Under the pieces are notes generated by a model that did not search any database, was not told the DNA's origin, and saw only the letters and a program-made list of their open reading frames with translations. 64,000 nt of DNA. Origin: Cryptomeria japonica. Its lineage: Eukaryota; Streptophyta; Pinopsida; Cupressales; Cupressaceae. Location: the NCBI RefSeq assembly GCF_030272615.1, contig NC_081415.1:267705425-267769424 (forward strand), given 5' to 3'. Numbering within the stretch: position 1 is the stretch's first letter; the number at the start of each line of letters is the position of its first letter. The position numbers and the translations under genes were made by a program. This document shows, piece by piece, positions 1 to 12,177 of the stretch.

Positions 1-517
1 ATGAAGTGAAGTCAAAGTATGCAAACACATCTCCCTCTGGTAATCTGAAACAACCATTGACAATCACTTTGTCAATGGTGATGACTAAATTGTCATCACT
101 TATTTTTATTTCTCTAGTGTTAGGATTGTAGTGTTAATGCACTCAAGGACTAGGTTTGTGGATTGCATAACCATAAGGAAGGCAACAACTCCAAGTAGGC
201 TACTTTCTACTAACCTCTAGGTTATTCATTCTTTGTTTTGCCTATTCACACTTTCCTACAATTGGTCGAATTTTATATTCCCCTAGTCTCAAGTTGCCAT
301 TTTTTAGCAATGTATTGGTTAGATCAGATAGGTGCTCATATCCAAAGTATTTGAATTTATGTTTTTAGATTTTAGGAAAATTCTGGCAAATTAATGACTA
401 GGGTACATGGATTTTTCTCTAGAAATTGCTTGAAAAATGGTCAAGGTGAGTGAAATTTTTTATTACTAGAGTGTTAGCATAATGAGCTTATTGGTATATA
501 GCTTCTAAGAGAAAATC
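1..517. other. No gene recognised
   Basis: AT-rich sequence without a long reading frame or a motif I recognise. It is the left flank of the LINE tail insertion at 540-849. Confidence 0.5.
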
Positions 518-871
518 TGTGTTGAATTCTACCTTTGTTTTTTATTAAGGAAAAAGCAGGTTTTGAGGGGACCTGAAACCCCTAACAACAGGTTTTGAAG
601 GGACCAGAAACCCTTAGATTTTACCAGGATTTGGAACCCACAATACTACGCTGCCAAAGAGTACAAACATTGAAAATCAACAACCCAAATACAACAGAAT
701 TGACAAACACCAGCCTAACACCAGTGCAACCACAATAAAAAAGAGTCATCCAAACAAACAATAGATAGGCAGTATAAATCAGGCTAGCCACACTAACAAG
801 GCTACAACCTCAAACTATAGCTCTTAAAAAAAAGGATGAGGGTTTAATTTGTGTTGAATTCTACCTTTGTT
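518..871 (-). mobile_element. 5'-truncated LINE 3' tail (or SINE-like retroposon) with 22-bp target duplication
   Basis: The same 22 bases, starting TGTGTTGAATTC, occur at 518-539 and 850-871 and flank a 310-bp insert (540-849). Such a long, perfect target duplication is the mark of target-primed reverse transcription used by LINEs and SINEs. On the minus strand the insert ends with CCTTAATAAAAA, a short A-rich tail, so the element points left. Just before the tail, a segment with core GGTTTTGA(G/A)GGGACC (plus strand, about 559-618) is present twice in tandem. There is no coding sequence, which fits severe 5' truncation of a LINE. A SINE is possible, but I see no clear A/B box promoter. Confidence 0.75.
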
Positions 872-1959
872 GTTGTCAACTCTTTTGTTGCAATTCCGCT
901 TTTGCATGCTCCAAAACCCTTGTCACTTGTTGCAAATGCTTTGAAATGAATTAATTTGGGCCACTTTTAACCTTTAGCACCCCTATATGTATGATCTGCT
1001 TAGCTTTGACAATATTGAATGTTGGGTAGGTGGCTTCCATTGGCACCATTTTTTCAAAAAATATCTTTTCAAGCAAAGAGACAGACTTTTGGTAGGTATT
1101 AAAAACTTTGTCAAAGTTTAAAAGAGGTTTTGAATCCTCATTTGGTCTCCACTTTATTCTCTTTTATTTTTTACTTCATCCCCTTTGTTTGTTTCTCTTT
1201 TTACCTTCGAGAGCTCTTGAAAACTTGAAATACAAATGAAGTTTTGAGTTCGGTGTCTAATGCCAACAAGATTTTGAAAACATTGTCATCTCTTGAAAGT
1301 GTTTGAGAAATTCCAAAAAAAAATTTCAAGCTTTGAAAACCTTCTTTCCTTCCTTTGATGGCAAGAACCTTTGAAGTTTTGAGTTTGATGTTGGAGCTCA
1401 AAAAGGGTGTAATAACCTTGTCAGCTCCCAACAATGGTTCCAAAACCAAATGAAGAAGTTGCTTCATTTTTGAAGAAGGTATCTTTTCGAGGGAGTACTT
1501 TTTAGAGGGGCATAAGGTTTTGAAAACCTTGGCAACTCTTAAAATAGTTGTGAGAACCAAGACTCAAACTGACATTTGGGAGAAAAAGAGAATTTTTTTA
1601 GGCTCTTGACAGAAAAAAGAGAAACTTATAACTTCATTGGAATCCCCATGGTTGTGAGAACACTATTGGAGCCCAATAATGGTTTCAAATTCAACTCAAA
1701 AGGCCAAAATTAGGCAAAAAGACTAAGTGTTTTAAGAATTAAGGGGACTTTAGTGGAATTATAGAAACATGGGAAGAATCAAAAGATTTCTATGACTTTG
1801 GATTCATAATTTTGGCGCGTAAAATGAGATTTTAAAAATGAGGACCAAAATTGGTGCAATAATAGACTTAAAAAAAATAGCTATGTTGAGCTTCATCACT
1901 ACTCTTTACATGCAAGAATCAAAGATGATGTGGCTCCTATTATAGTGTGAAATAGCTAG
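872..1959. other. No gene; degenerate short repeats
   Basis: The plus strand shows loosely repeated phrases such as TTGAAAACCTTG and GTTGTGAGAAC at about 1240-1690, suggesting a decayed tandem repeat. A 119-residue minus-strand frame at 1201-1560 has no recognisable domain and lies within this repetitive stretch, so I do not call it a gene. Confidence 0.4.
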
Positions 1960-2780
1960 AAAATATTGGACCTTCTTCCTCCAAAAACTTGGTTGGGTTG
2001 GGTTGTTACCATTTTCAATATTCGTCCTATTCTAATCAAGGCCAAGACTACACAATCATTCCCTTTCAGGTGGTATATGGAAATCTACATGGATCGTGAT
2101 AGTTTGATGTTGGTGGAAGGAATATAACTTACACATTTTTAAAGGAAAAACCACAAATATAACATCACTCATCAAAAAAATTGTGGTCTCCATATGTAAG
2201 CACCAAAACATGAGAGTTCAAAAAAGAAAAAGTGGAATTTAAAAAATCGAGATAACACCATCCTTTACACTTGCCCACATTTGAGAGTCCCATAATAGTA
2301 ACCAAAAAGTCTGATTGAGACAAGAGGATTCTCCCACCAAGAGGAGGATTGAAGCTAAATTTTGATAATGCCTCATATGGCAACCTGAAAAAATTTGGGA
2401 CTAGTTTCATTATACTAAATGACCAAGGTCATTTGTGTCAGATTGGAGCAGTCAAACTATAGTGAAGCATGGAAAACAAGGCAAAATTTGAGTTATTAAT
2501 TGGATGTCTAAAACTATGTGTTTGGAAACATTTGAGGCTCATTGATATAGAAGGCAACTCCTTGATAATTGTTCAAACAATCATCAATAAGAGAACATCC
2601 CTTTGGAGTCTTTGAATGAGATTGGATCAAATTTCGGTGCTTCTCAAGGAAAGCAAGGATTAGTCAATAAAATATAGTTATCAAGAGTTCAAATCAAGTG
2701 GTTGACCAAGCTAATCATACCAATATTTTGGATAGGATTGAGAACTAGGGTGATCTTGGAAATATCTTAGTAACAAAATA
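1960..2780 (+). pseudogene. LINE C-terminal RNase H domain remnant
   Basis: Translation from about 2350 gives KLNFDNASYGNLKKFG followed by IILNDQGHL, the first strand pair of the RNase H domain that ends many plant L1-type LINE ORF2 proteins (typical form KLNFDGASKGNPG). After a stop and short gap the same domain continues at about 2480-2600 with KFELLIGCLKLC and IDIEGNSLIIVQTIINK, corresponding to the usual E(A)xxLI and IEGDSxxIVxxI motifs. The first Asp and the Glu are kept, but the third catalytic Asp is Asn here (EGNS). Several stops interrupt the frame and the upstream RT is not recognisable, so this is a dead fragment. The 5' boundary is approximate. Confidence 0.65.
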
Positions 2781-5463
2781 TAATCCGACACTCAGATTTT
2801 AATATACATGGAGAAAAGATTCTTATACAAACCTAGATGTGATATCATTACAAACTATGATTCACAAGCTTCTCAAGAAGGGTGGAAATATAAAATCCTC
2901 TTTGACCAAAATCCAAGAATAGATTGTGTATTCTAATAGAAAAACTGATCCTAGGTAGGTGTTAAGGATCATTTCAAAGATTGTTATGATGACATTATAA
3001 GTTCAAACATTTTCAACCATCAAGAAACATAAGGAAAATATAATTGGTGCAAGATCTCATTTTGAGATGAAATGTTGAAGATATGATAGACTACAAATTC
3101 ACATATGAATTTAAGTTGATTTCATATTGCGAAGGATGATTTAGAGGATGATTATCTCTAGCTTAGAGGAGATCCATTGCAACAAGGACATTCACTCCTA
3201 ATATCGATGAGTGTTATAATGGTCTGGAGGAATGATAATTCCACACATTACAACCATGAAGAGTATTTCCAATGTGTAGAATGTATAATACCTACCAATC
3301 AAAAATTATGAATGCTGCTACAATCAACAAAACTTGGTCAACCAATTGAAAGTAGGGCCCATGATAAAGGCTAATGAATGACTCTATCTAAGTATAGTAG
3401 ATTAATGAAGAAAACTAAATGCATACAACTCAATGGACCAATGAATTCCTTATCAAGCAATCTACTAACTCAAATAAGCTCATTTAATTATCAACTAGGG
3501 AAGCATAAAAATTCGATGGGTGTGCACTGAATATGCACTATGAAAGAATCTAAGCTATTCTATCATTTGTGTATAATCAATACACTAAAAGTATGACATG
3601 AAAACATAACGTTATTGAAATTAAATCTACTTTCACAACAACTAATACAGGAGATGACACAACAATTATTGTGGGTCTTGCTAACTATAACTATCAAAGG
3701 TGCAATATTACTATAGTGGCCATTTGCTTGGGCAAATTACACTCTTGGCTAAGTTCTCAAAACTTCATACACAAACAATTTGCTTGATTGAGAAAATACA
3801 ATTTGTTGATTTCTATTAAAATAAAATCACCATTGAAACATAATGATGACCCAACCTTCTAACTATCTACTATCTACCATCCTTTACTTGATTACAAATT
3901 TAAATTTACAAACTAATTAAATCTTTTTTTTTTTTTGAATGTGTCCAATCATTCCTTCAAACAAGGAAGAGGATTATTCTTCCAAGTGATAACAAAACAT
4001 CGACTAAGAAGTAGGGTCCTATTACTACTTTTCATCTAAGTGATTGGAAAAGAGTTTGTCTAAACTATTTTATGATAACACAATTTTTTTGGAGATTTTT
4101 TGGCATGCATAGATTGATTAAAATTCATATCCAAATTATGGTGTAATTCTTCAACTAATTTATGGGTTCAATGCTATTCTTTTTTAACTTTCTAGTTCAT
4201 TTTGAAATCTTAATTTCATTGAGAAATGAGGGAAATATGCCCATTTTACTAAAACTACTTTTTGACTTTTTAATGCACTTTCCATCAGTAGCTAAATGTT
4301 GACATTTGTCAACTTGTTTCTTCTTCTTCCTAGCTACATGAATGCGTCAAATATATTACAAATAAAATGTTAATACTTCTAAAATACTTGATATTTAATA
4401 ATAACCATTCATCATAATATATTATCATAATTTAGTATTAACTAGCTAGACATTCAAATGCATATCAGTCATCAATAGTCATAGTCAATGCTTCATGAAA
4501 TCAAGACAATGTTTAGAAATATATTGGAACGGTGTTATAAACATGGAGTAAAGTGTCATCAATCATGAAATAAACAAGACAATTAATGGGATCAAGTAAG
4601 GTTGAAGAAGAGGCCATCCATGGGATAATTGGGGGAAAACACCTCTTTCATGTATACATCCATAATGCATAGCTGATAGAAAAGTTCCTATATATCATTG
4701 CAGGAAATACTAATTTTTTTGAATGGGGTACTAGGAAAATCAATAGAATGGTGAATCTAGTTTATAGAGTTGCAACTATGAGGACACTCATTGGTTTGAG
4801 AAAATTCCCAAAGGAAGGGTTGGTTGGGGACACAATCTGCATTCCCACGATGAGGAAGAGTGAAGACACAAAAAATGTGATCAGTTTGATGAGGGATGTA
4901 CTAGTAAGGAATAACATGCAAACATATTCTTATCATGATCTTCACCTTTACCAACAAGAAGATATTTTGCCCTTTTTTTTTTATTTCAATATAATAGGAG
5001 TCATTCCCTTTGACAACTATTTTCAAAAAAAATTCTTTATAAAAACTAGAAAAATCTAACCAACTAATGGATAACTCTATACATATGATAATGGTACAAG
5101 CTAAATGAAAAAATGAGATATAATTATGCATTTACATAGACTAAATGCAAAAATGAATATTTCTTTTAAATATTATAGTCTTCTAAAACTTAAAATTATT
5201 TCATCCATATGGTTCTTGAATTGGTTAACTCTTCCAAGATATTTCTTAGAAATGATTTTTTAACATTAAATGTTTCTATATCTGACTCAATTTTTTTATA
5301 TATAGTGTTTGTATGGGTGATGAATGAATAGGTTTGTATGGATTATTTCTAACAAGCTCACTCATGTGCAAGTAAGGGAGAGATAAGAAAATGAGTAGTT
5401 AAAAGTTTTGAAGTCTAGTAAGAACACAACTATTGATCTTTAATTGTTAGCCAAATTAAAATC
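2781..5463. other. AT-rich intergenic DNA, nothing recognised
   Basis: No domain, RNA gene or clear repeat boundary was found. A 103-residue plus-strand frame at 4748-5059 has no motif I recognise and ends in low-complexity codons. Confidence 0.4.
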
Positions 5464-5988
5464 TTAGCACATTGCACTTATTGCAAGTGTGTGAAAAACT
5501 ATGCATTTCCATTGTGAAGGGAGTGGTGTAATGTAGTGATACATTGCCATATATAATGAATAATTAAATGACCCAAAACAAACTTCGATAGAAAAGTCAA
5601 ACTTCCTTTTAGGGGGTAAGCCAGGTAACTCTTTTGGAAATGCATCCTTGAATTCCTTTAAGAAAGGGGTATTTTCAAAAGTTGGGGCATTTTTCTCCTT
5701 TCCTTCATCAATTTCAACCATATAGATTAGGCCTCCTCTTCTTCTTTCCTTCTTTAATTGCATGGCTAATATGGTTTCTATATTAATGAGATTAAACTTT
5801 CCTTGGATTTTGACCCTTTTTCCTCCATCATCCAAACATTCAACAAATTTTCTATAACAATCTACATTAGCTTGATGGTCTGTTAACCAACTCATTCCAA
5901 TAATTACATCATATAATCCTAGGGGTGCCACATAGAGGTCTACCCTTGTTTCAAACTCAGGAAATTGTACCCTTGCCCTCGGCAACAC
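5464..5988 (-). pseudogene. Ty3/gypsy pol fragment: protease C-terminal half into RT N-terminal linker
   Basis: The 174-residue minus-strand frame carries YDVIIGMSWLTDHQANVDC near residues 27-45. This is the flap-distal part of a Ty3/gypsy retropepsin (family form DVILGMDWLxxxxAxIDC). EFKDAFPKELPGLPPKRKFDF follows at about residues 111-131, the typical protease-RT junction (FPEELPGLPPxRxVEF). The N-terminal half with the catalytic Asp is missing. After residue ~137 the sequence no longer resembles RT, so the fragment is broken at both ends. Only about 150 bp separates it from the PBS at 6123, so gag has been deleted. It belongs with the LTR starting at 6137. Confidence 0.85.
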
Positions 5989-6122
5989 TTAGGGTTTTAC
6001 CTAAAAGTTAAATTATGTAGTTAGTTCTTGATTTAGGAATTTAAAATTTAATTTCTATCATTGCAAAACATTCCCTTAGATGTGTAAATTGAAGTGAGCA
6101 CAAGGCCTAGATTTGAACCTTT

Positions 6123-6134
6123 GCTTTGATACCA
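6123..6134 (-). other. Primer-binding site (initiator Met tRNA type) of minus-strand gypsy element
   Basis: On the minus strand the bases read TGGTATCAAAGC, one change from the standard plant PBS TGGTATCAGAGC. Two bases separate it from the LTR end GGGTTATTACA. This orients the element to the left, matching the protease fragment at 5464-5988. Confidence 0.8.
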
Positions 6135-6136
6135 CA

Positions 6137-7320
6137 TGTAATAACCCACCATAATTAACTCAACAAAATTGACCTTTTTTTTTTTTTTTTTTGTTTAATT
6201 TAATCATTGTGTTTGATCCAATTGCATACTCTGGGCATCCATCCATTTGGATTAGGCATTCATCCATCCGGGATGAGCATCTAACCATACGGGTTAGGCA
6301 TTTGTCCATACGGGACATAAGATTTCATCTATCCAATACGGGATAGGCATCTACCCATACGGGGTAGGCATCTATCCAATTAGGATAGGAGATGCTCTGG
6401 CCAGAGACTTAGACTCATTGGGACCATTCGGGTCCTGAGCCACTCACTAAGTACTACACTCTTCTAACAGAAGTGCACCGAGGTTGCCGTCCTTAGGAGT
6501 AATTAAATAACATAATACAAGCTTGAATTCCGCCTCAGAATTTGGCTTAAAGCCTCGCGAAGTCAAGCGAATCCATACGGGATATCTTCCGAGTATGCAT
6601 TGAATTACTTTTTCAAATTTAATTATCTTATCTTTCAAATTAGGATTCTTACTCAATCTTTCTTTTACCAAGCCTAGACCCCACCCACGAACGCCTGAGT
6701 ACGAGAGACAACTCCATCCCAAGAGTGCCTACATACCTGCTTTGGCACGGGATAAAGGTGTAAAGTATGTAGTTCTATTTTCTATTCTATGGTTTGATGT
6801 AAACTGATTAGTGGGTACACAACCCTTTCTAGGGTCAATGTCCCAGACAGTTTCTCTACGGTTGCTACCCACGATGGTAGAACTTAAACAAAGGCTCAAG
6901 ATGGCCTATTGTTTGTGGCCTAACAACTACATCCTAACACCTATCATGAACGTCACCCTTGACCAAATTGTCAATCACCAATATCTCTTCAAGATTAAAA
7001 ATCAATTTCATAAAAGCATTTTACTTAACCAACCTTAAAGGGGGTTTACTATGGTTTATCTCAACGGATGAAAAATTATTTTAAAATTATCTTATTAGAT
7101 TATCGATCCAAGAGGGATTACCCGCCCCTTGGATTTTAACTTCCAAGTGTCCCTTATTACTCCCCGATGATTTATAGGGATGATGCGACATACGTCGTTG
7201 ATGTAGCTTTATTAGGCGTTAAGTGCAGTAGTTCAACATGATGACATTACCCGTAAGCGTGACCCAGAGGCACTGTATGTACCGAACGCTACTTGGTTTT
7301 GGTTTTCCAACTTCCTTTAT
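6137..7320 (-). mobile_element. Ty3/gypsy LTR remnant (outer edge unresolved)
   Basis: In minus orientation the LTR ends ...GGGTGGGTTATTACA just before the PBS, a common ending for plant gypsy LTRs. Going outward it contains a 21-22-bp minisatellite (6233-6390) and mixed-composition sequence to about 7300. No matching TG...CA start or partner LTR could be located, so the right boundary is only a guess and the LTR may extend into the AT-rich DNA beyond. Confidence 0.5.
6233..6390. repeat. 21-22-bp minisatellite, about seven degenerate units
   Basis: Units of the form GGCATCTACCCATACGGGTA follow one another head to tail with substitutions (CCATCCGGGAT, CCATACGGGTT, CCATACGGGAC and so on). One unit is longer (about 27 bp). 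A related CCATACGGGATA occurs again near 6570. The array lies inside the LTR remnant. Confidence 0.75.
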
Positions 7321-7907
7321 TTAATTTTTTCTAACTTATGATAAACATCATGTTTGGAAAATAATTATGATTTGAACGCGTATATTTAGACATTGCAAAG
7401 CTCAATTGATTGAAATAACTACTTGATGAATGACATGGAATAAAAACCATAACTAAAATTATTTATTATTCAAAACTTGAAATATAACTTGCATAATAAT
7501 AACAACTAGGAAGCTTGCATTATAATAATTAAACATGTAACTTGCATGGAGATGGAAACGCCAATAAATGTAATCCATGCATGAGGCGAAGATAGTGTAA
7601 GTTACATGCAAGAATATTGCCTATAAGTCACTAGTCAAAAATAGAATTTAGCTTCAAATCATATTGATATGAAATCAATTGCCAAAATGCTAACTAAGTG
7701 CCCCAATGGATCTTAAATGGACTGAACAACCCAATTTAAATAACTTACAATATAAAATTTACTTAAGATAAAATAATTATGAATTTACTACACATTAAAT
7801 CCCGATATTTATAAATTTTCCCCAAGTTAAAATTTAACAACTTAAAATTTATTCTAAGAAAAGAATTTGACAATTCCTAAATTGGAATTTAAACATTTAT
7901 ATTTATT

Positions 7908-8004
<97 letters not shown>

Positions 8005-8321
8005 TGTATGTATGTATGTATGTATGTATGTATGTATGTATGTATGTATGTATGTATGTATGTATGTATGTATGTATGGTTACATTCCCAGATTAATAAA
8101 TTGCATAAAAGAAGAGTATATAAATAGATATGTGTATAAGAAAAATACTAATGTAAGAGTGAAAATAATAATTTAATCACGGGGACGAAAATGCAACAGA
8201 GAATAGCTTGAAATAAACAGAGAAATAATTTGCTCCAGCGATGCACAGATAACAGGTTTATGCTGAGAAATACAAAACTTTTCAAGAAGATTTAATATTC
8301 ACACAGAGGGAATTATATTCT
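7321..8321. other. AT-rich DNA with a microsatellite, no gene
   Basis: Only AT-rich sequence and the compound microsatellite at about 7914-8078 are seen. Confidence 0.5.
7914..8078. repeat. Compound microsatellite (TA)n then (TATG)n
   Basis: About 64 bp of uninterrupted TA dinucleotides switch at about 7977 to about 100 bp of pure TATG tetranucleotides. The purity suggests recent expansion. Confidence 0.97.
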
Positions 8322-8766
8322 ATTTTTCAACTAATATTCACAAAGAGAATATATATCCAGATATATATGTAAAAAAAATAATTAAGTAATCAAATGAGAA
8401 TAAAGATTTATTTACAAGGATGAATAACACAGAGGATTATTCATAGGGAAATGTATTTTTCAAATTTCAACTATTATTCACAGAGAGAATATATATATCA
8501 AGATATATATGTAAAAATAACAATTAAGTAATCAAATGAGAATAAAGATTTATTTACAGGGATGAATAACACAGAGGATTATTCATAGGGAAATGCATTC
8601 TTCAAATTTCAACTATTATTCAGAGAGAATATATATCTAGATATATATGTAAAAAAATAATTAAGTAATCAAATGAGAATAAAGATTTATTTACAGGGAT
8701 GAATAACACAGAGGATTATTCACAGGGAAATGTATTCTTCAAATTTCAACTATTATTCACAGAGAG
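8322..8766. repeat. Tandem repeat, unit about 140 bp, about 3 copies
   Basis: The phrase TGAATAACACAGAGGATTAT recurs at 8421, 8563 and 8700, giving periods of 142 and 137 bp. Each unit also contains TATTCACAGAGAGAATATAT and AATCAAATGAGAATAAAG. Copies differ by small indels. The first unit is partial. Confidence 0.9.
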
Positions 8767-9847
8767 ATTTTCTTTCAGATGGGAATAAATATTAAGATTC
8801 ATATCATTTAATCACACAGGGAAAATTTTTAATCTCAGAAAAAGAATTTTAAATAAGGGGAAATATGATTTTTGGATAGATCTAAAATATTTAGAAAAGC
8901 AAAAAGCAAGATCATATGCATATTTTCTAAATAAAATAAATAATAGAGCTACATTTTATTCCTAAATAAGAAGAAGAGATTTATTTATTCATTCACAGAG
9001 AGAGAGATTTATTTATTTTTATATTCAATATCATCTCTAGTTTTCAAGAGAAAACAGAAAAGCAAAAATCTGATTTTCTACCTTTTAAATAGATTAAATA
9101 AAATATGCAAGAGAAATATGCATTTGTATTTAAAAAGAGAAAGATTTATATCACTACATTTCTTTAAAGAAAACAAAATAGATTTTCTTCCTATCTAGCA
9201 ATTAAAAAAAATGATTCTTTCAAAAAACTATATTCATCTAAAGAATCTAGAAACTATATATATTTTTTTGATAAATACAAATTCCTCATATGACAAAAAG
9301 AGAGAACCTGGTTTACTGAAGCTTGATGTTGAATCCTCTAGCTATCCTTTGATCCTTCCTTGCAACTTGAAAGAGATCCTTCAAACAACCACTTAAAAAT
9401 CCTGCAACAAAAATGAGACTACCAAAGAAGATCCTAATACGAAAACTTGGGAAATTTCCTTCAAAACATAATCAACTCCCTTCTTTGAAACTTGCGTACA
9501 ATTTTATAAGAAAAATCTCTTCATTCCACTATCTAGAGAATTTAATTAAAAAAGAGATTCTTTTACAATATTGGACTCATGCAAATTGATTAAAAACTTA
9601 GTGGGGGAGTTACATGCAAGGTGGTGGAGATTCCTCTAGAAGCTTCCAATTCCTCCTACAATATGTGCCATAATTGGGAGTGGAAAATAAATAAATAAAA
9701 ATAATGCCTTCTGAATTATATTCTCCAAGTGTGTGTGTGTGTGTGTTCATTTTATTCTTTTATATTTATTCAATCAAATAAATTGCTTAACCAAAAATAC
9801 AATAGAATTGTATTTAAATCAAAAAGTGATAAAAGAGGGTTGTGACA
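8767..9847. other. AT-rich DNA without recognised genes
   Basis: Repeated AGAGAGATTTATTTATT phrases continue from the tandem array, and a (GT)n tract sits at 9729-9746. No coding domain is seen. This may be part of a long LTR or untranslated region, but no boundary is visible. Confidence 0.4.
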
Positions 9848-10814
9848 TCCTAATCCTTTCGGCAAAAGTTTGTACATGCCTCCTTTCCCCAAAAAATTTA
9901 ATGTCCCTAAATTTGATAAATACCAAGGAAAAGGAGACCCAAAAGATCACATTAGAGATTTTTATGCCTCTTGTATGGAAATTCATTATGATGGCACATA
10001 TCTCATGCGTCTATTCCCACAAAGTTTATCCGAACAATTAATGGATTGGTATGCCCGATTACTTTGCTTTCAATATTGACAACGAAGTAAATATGATTGA
10101 TCTTTGCACTACCAAACGAAAAATATGAGAATCCTTTGTCACATTTTTACAAAGATGGTGAAACTTAGTCATTGTTCATTCAACATCCCTGAAGAACAAG
10201 TCAACTTGTTTATTGAGAATGTAGTACCAGAACTAATGTATTGAATAAAAACCAAGAGTCCTGGTTCTATCGACAAACTTATCAAGAAAGGGAGAAACAT
10301 CAAGAAAGCTCTTATACAAAAAGGACCCATTAAAATCTCTAAAGATAACACAAGCAATGATAAAGGAAAATCCTGGTCTAGAAACAAGAACATTACTAAT
10401 GATGAGGTTGTGGATGCAAAAATAGTAAACAACACATACAAAACACATCCTCAAAGGAGCTACACCATCAAATACTCAAACAAACAATCAATCTCCTTAG
10501 CGAAACAATGTATCCACTAAAAAAGATGATCATGTGACCAATACCATGCAACAAAATCAACAACGAATACCTCCTCAAAACAAAGACACACCTCCTTGCC
10601 AATTTACACCATTACGAGAACCCATTGAATCCGTGTTAAAATAGTTACTCCAATCAAATCTTGTACAACTACCCAAGATCAGAAATGAACTAGCAATGAA
10701 ACTCGACAGGTAGAACGACAATCAGTATTGTGAATATCATCGCACAAAAGGAAATAAAACCCCTTCGTGTTTCCAGTTAAAACATTTGGTAGAAGATTTA
10801 ATCGATCAAGGTTT
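9848..10814 (+). pseudogene. Ty3/gypsy gag polyprotein, 5' part of a split element
   Basis: The translation shows PKFDKYQGKGDPKDHIRDFY and YLMRLFPQSLSEQLMDWYARL (9890-10070), the capsid motifs of Ty3/gypsy gag. After a frameshift, NIPEEQVNLFIENVVPEL and SPGSIDKLIKKGRNIKKALI follow. The end (about 10700-10814) reads NQYCEYHRTKGNKTPSCF then LKHLVEDLIDQG, a CCHC-like H-T-x-G-H motif followed by the linker usual in Tat/Athila-type gypsy gag. Several stops and at least one frameshift make it non-functional. At about 10815 it is cut by a LINE, and its protease resumes at about 15190. The 5' LTR and PBS were not found. Confidence 0.8.
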
Positions 10815-12060
10815 GACTAGAATAGATTCTCTAGCAAGGCAAATTCTAATGATTAGAGTTGTGCTAGCAACAATTCCCAACTATATTATGTCATTTTTAC
10901 CAATGCCAAAAGGGGTAATAGCTGAGATTGAATCCATTTTGAAGAACTTCCTATGGAAGGGTGATAAGACTTCACAAAATAAAATCCACCTCTTAGCATA
11001 GGATAAAGTTTGCACTCCCAAAGGTCTGGGTGGGGCAAGAATCCAAAATATTGAGTTAAGAAACAAATCTTTGGGTGCTAAGATGTTGTGGAAGGTTTAC
11101 ACTAATAGCAATTCAATGTGGGTGTCTATCATCAGAGCAAAGTATTTAGATTCAGAAGAACCAAAACATATTTTTACCATTTTGGATCCACCAAATGGCT
11201 CCCCAATGTGGAATTTTATGTTATCTTGTAGACAAATATTTCTTCCAAACTTGTCTTGGTTAATTCATAATGGACTGAAAGCTTCATTTTGGGAAGATTC
11301 CTGGAATGGCTATCCTCCTCTTGACAACATAGTTGGCCTTGAGAACATCAAAAGAATGCTAAAAGTGGCTTGGGGTAGTAAAGTTAGGGATTATATTTTT
11401 ATTTCTTTAGTGAATGGGGTGCCTAGTGCATCATGGAAGGATGTTTGCAATTGCACCCATTTCTCAACAACAAATGTTGATCTCAAAACTGAATATGAGG
11501 CAAATTCATTTCAAAGATGAGGAAAAATTAATTTGGTTGCCTTCAAAGTCTAGGATGTATTCTCTAAAGAAAGGATACAAAACACTGAGTCATTGGGATT
11601 TTCATTTTGTTGGGTAGGTGAGGGCCTTACAAAAGCAGGTTCATTTACTTGGTTGGTCATTAGAGGTAAGATATTGTCAAGTGAAAGACTGGTCACTTTA
11701 GGCATTGCTCAACCTTTTAACGATGTGCTTTGTAATGAGGTAATTGAAACTACGGGTCATCTACTTCTTAGTTATCCTTTTGCACATGATTACTGGGAAT
11801 GACTTCAACCAATGCTTAATTGGTCAGGTCCACTCCACTCAAGACTTATTTTAGTATTTGATTCCTATCCCTCATTATTTGTAGATTCCTTCTTTGCATG
11901 TATTTGGAATGTGGCTCATGTTATTTTTGTTTGGAACTTGTATTGTGAGAGAAATAAGAGAATATTCAGAAAGGAGAGGAATGACATAAAAGTGGGTTTT
12001 TTCAAAAATTTAGGCATCAATTTATGACTCGATCAATGCACATGTGGCAAGAAACAAAAA
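10815..12060 (+). pseudogene. LINE ORF2 fragment: RT C-terminus to zf-RVT region
   Basis: RIDSLARQILMIRVVLATIP and YIMSFLPMPKGVIAEIE match the RT thumb of plant LINEs (GR..LI.sVL..IP.Y.ms...P). FLWKGD, HLLAWDKVCTPKGLGG (with a stop where Trp is expected) and LRNKSLGAKMLWKVY follow, the usual K..LV.WdkVC.PK..GGLG..n...N.all.KW.W connector. From 11071 to 11520 the frame stays open through WVSIIRAKYL, FWEDSWNGYPPL and SWKDV. A frameshift then leads to a degenerate zinc-binding RVT segment (11593-12027). In-frame stops and frameshifts are scattered through it. Confidence 0.85.
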
Positions 12061-12177
12061 GTTGAATTCATCCTTTACTTCTTAGGATAATGGGTTTCTA
12101 TCTCGATGGAAAATGGTGAGGATACCATTCAAAGACAACCTGATGACAAATTAGAAAAATCTTATCAATAGGAAGGA

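Noticed and set aside
1201-1560. 119-residue minus-strand frame
   Set aside because: Lies in a degenerate short-repeat region and shows no known domain.
4748-5059. 103-residue plus-strand frame
   Set aside because: No recognised motif, no family evidence, and the end is low-complexity. Sequence is too short to support a gene.
7976-8176. Open frame encoding repeated Met-Tyr-Val-Cys
   Set aside because: It is only the translation of the TATG microsatellite.
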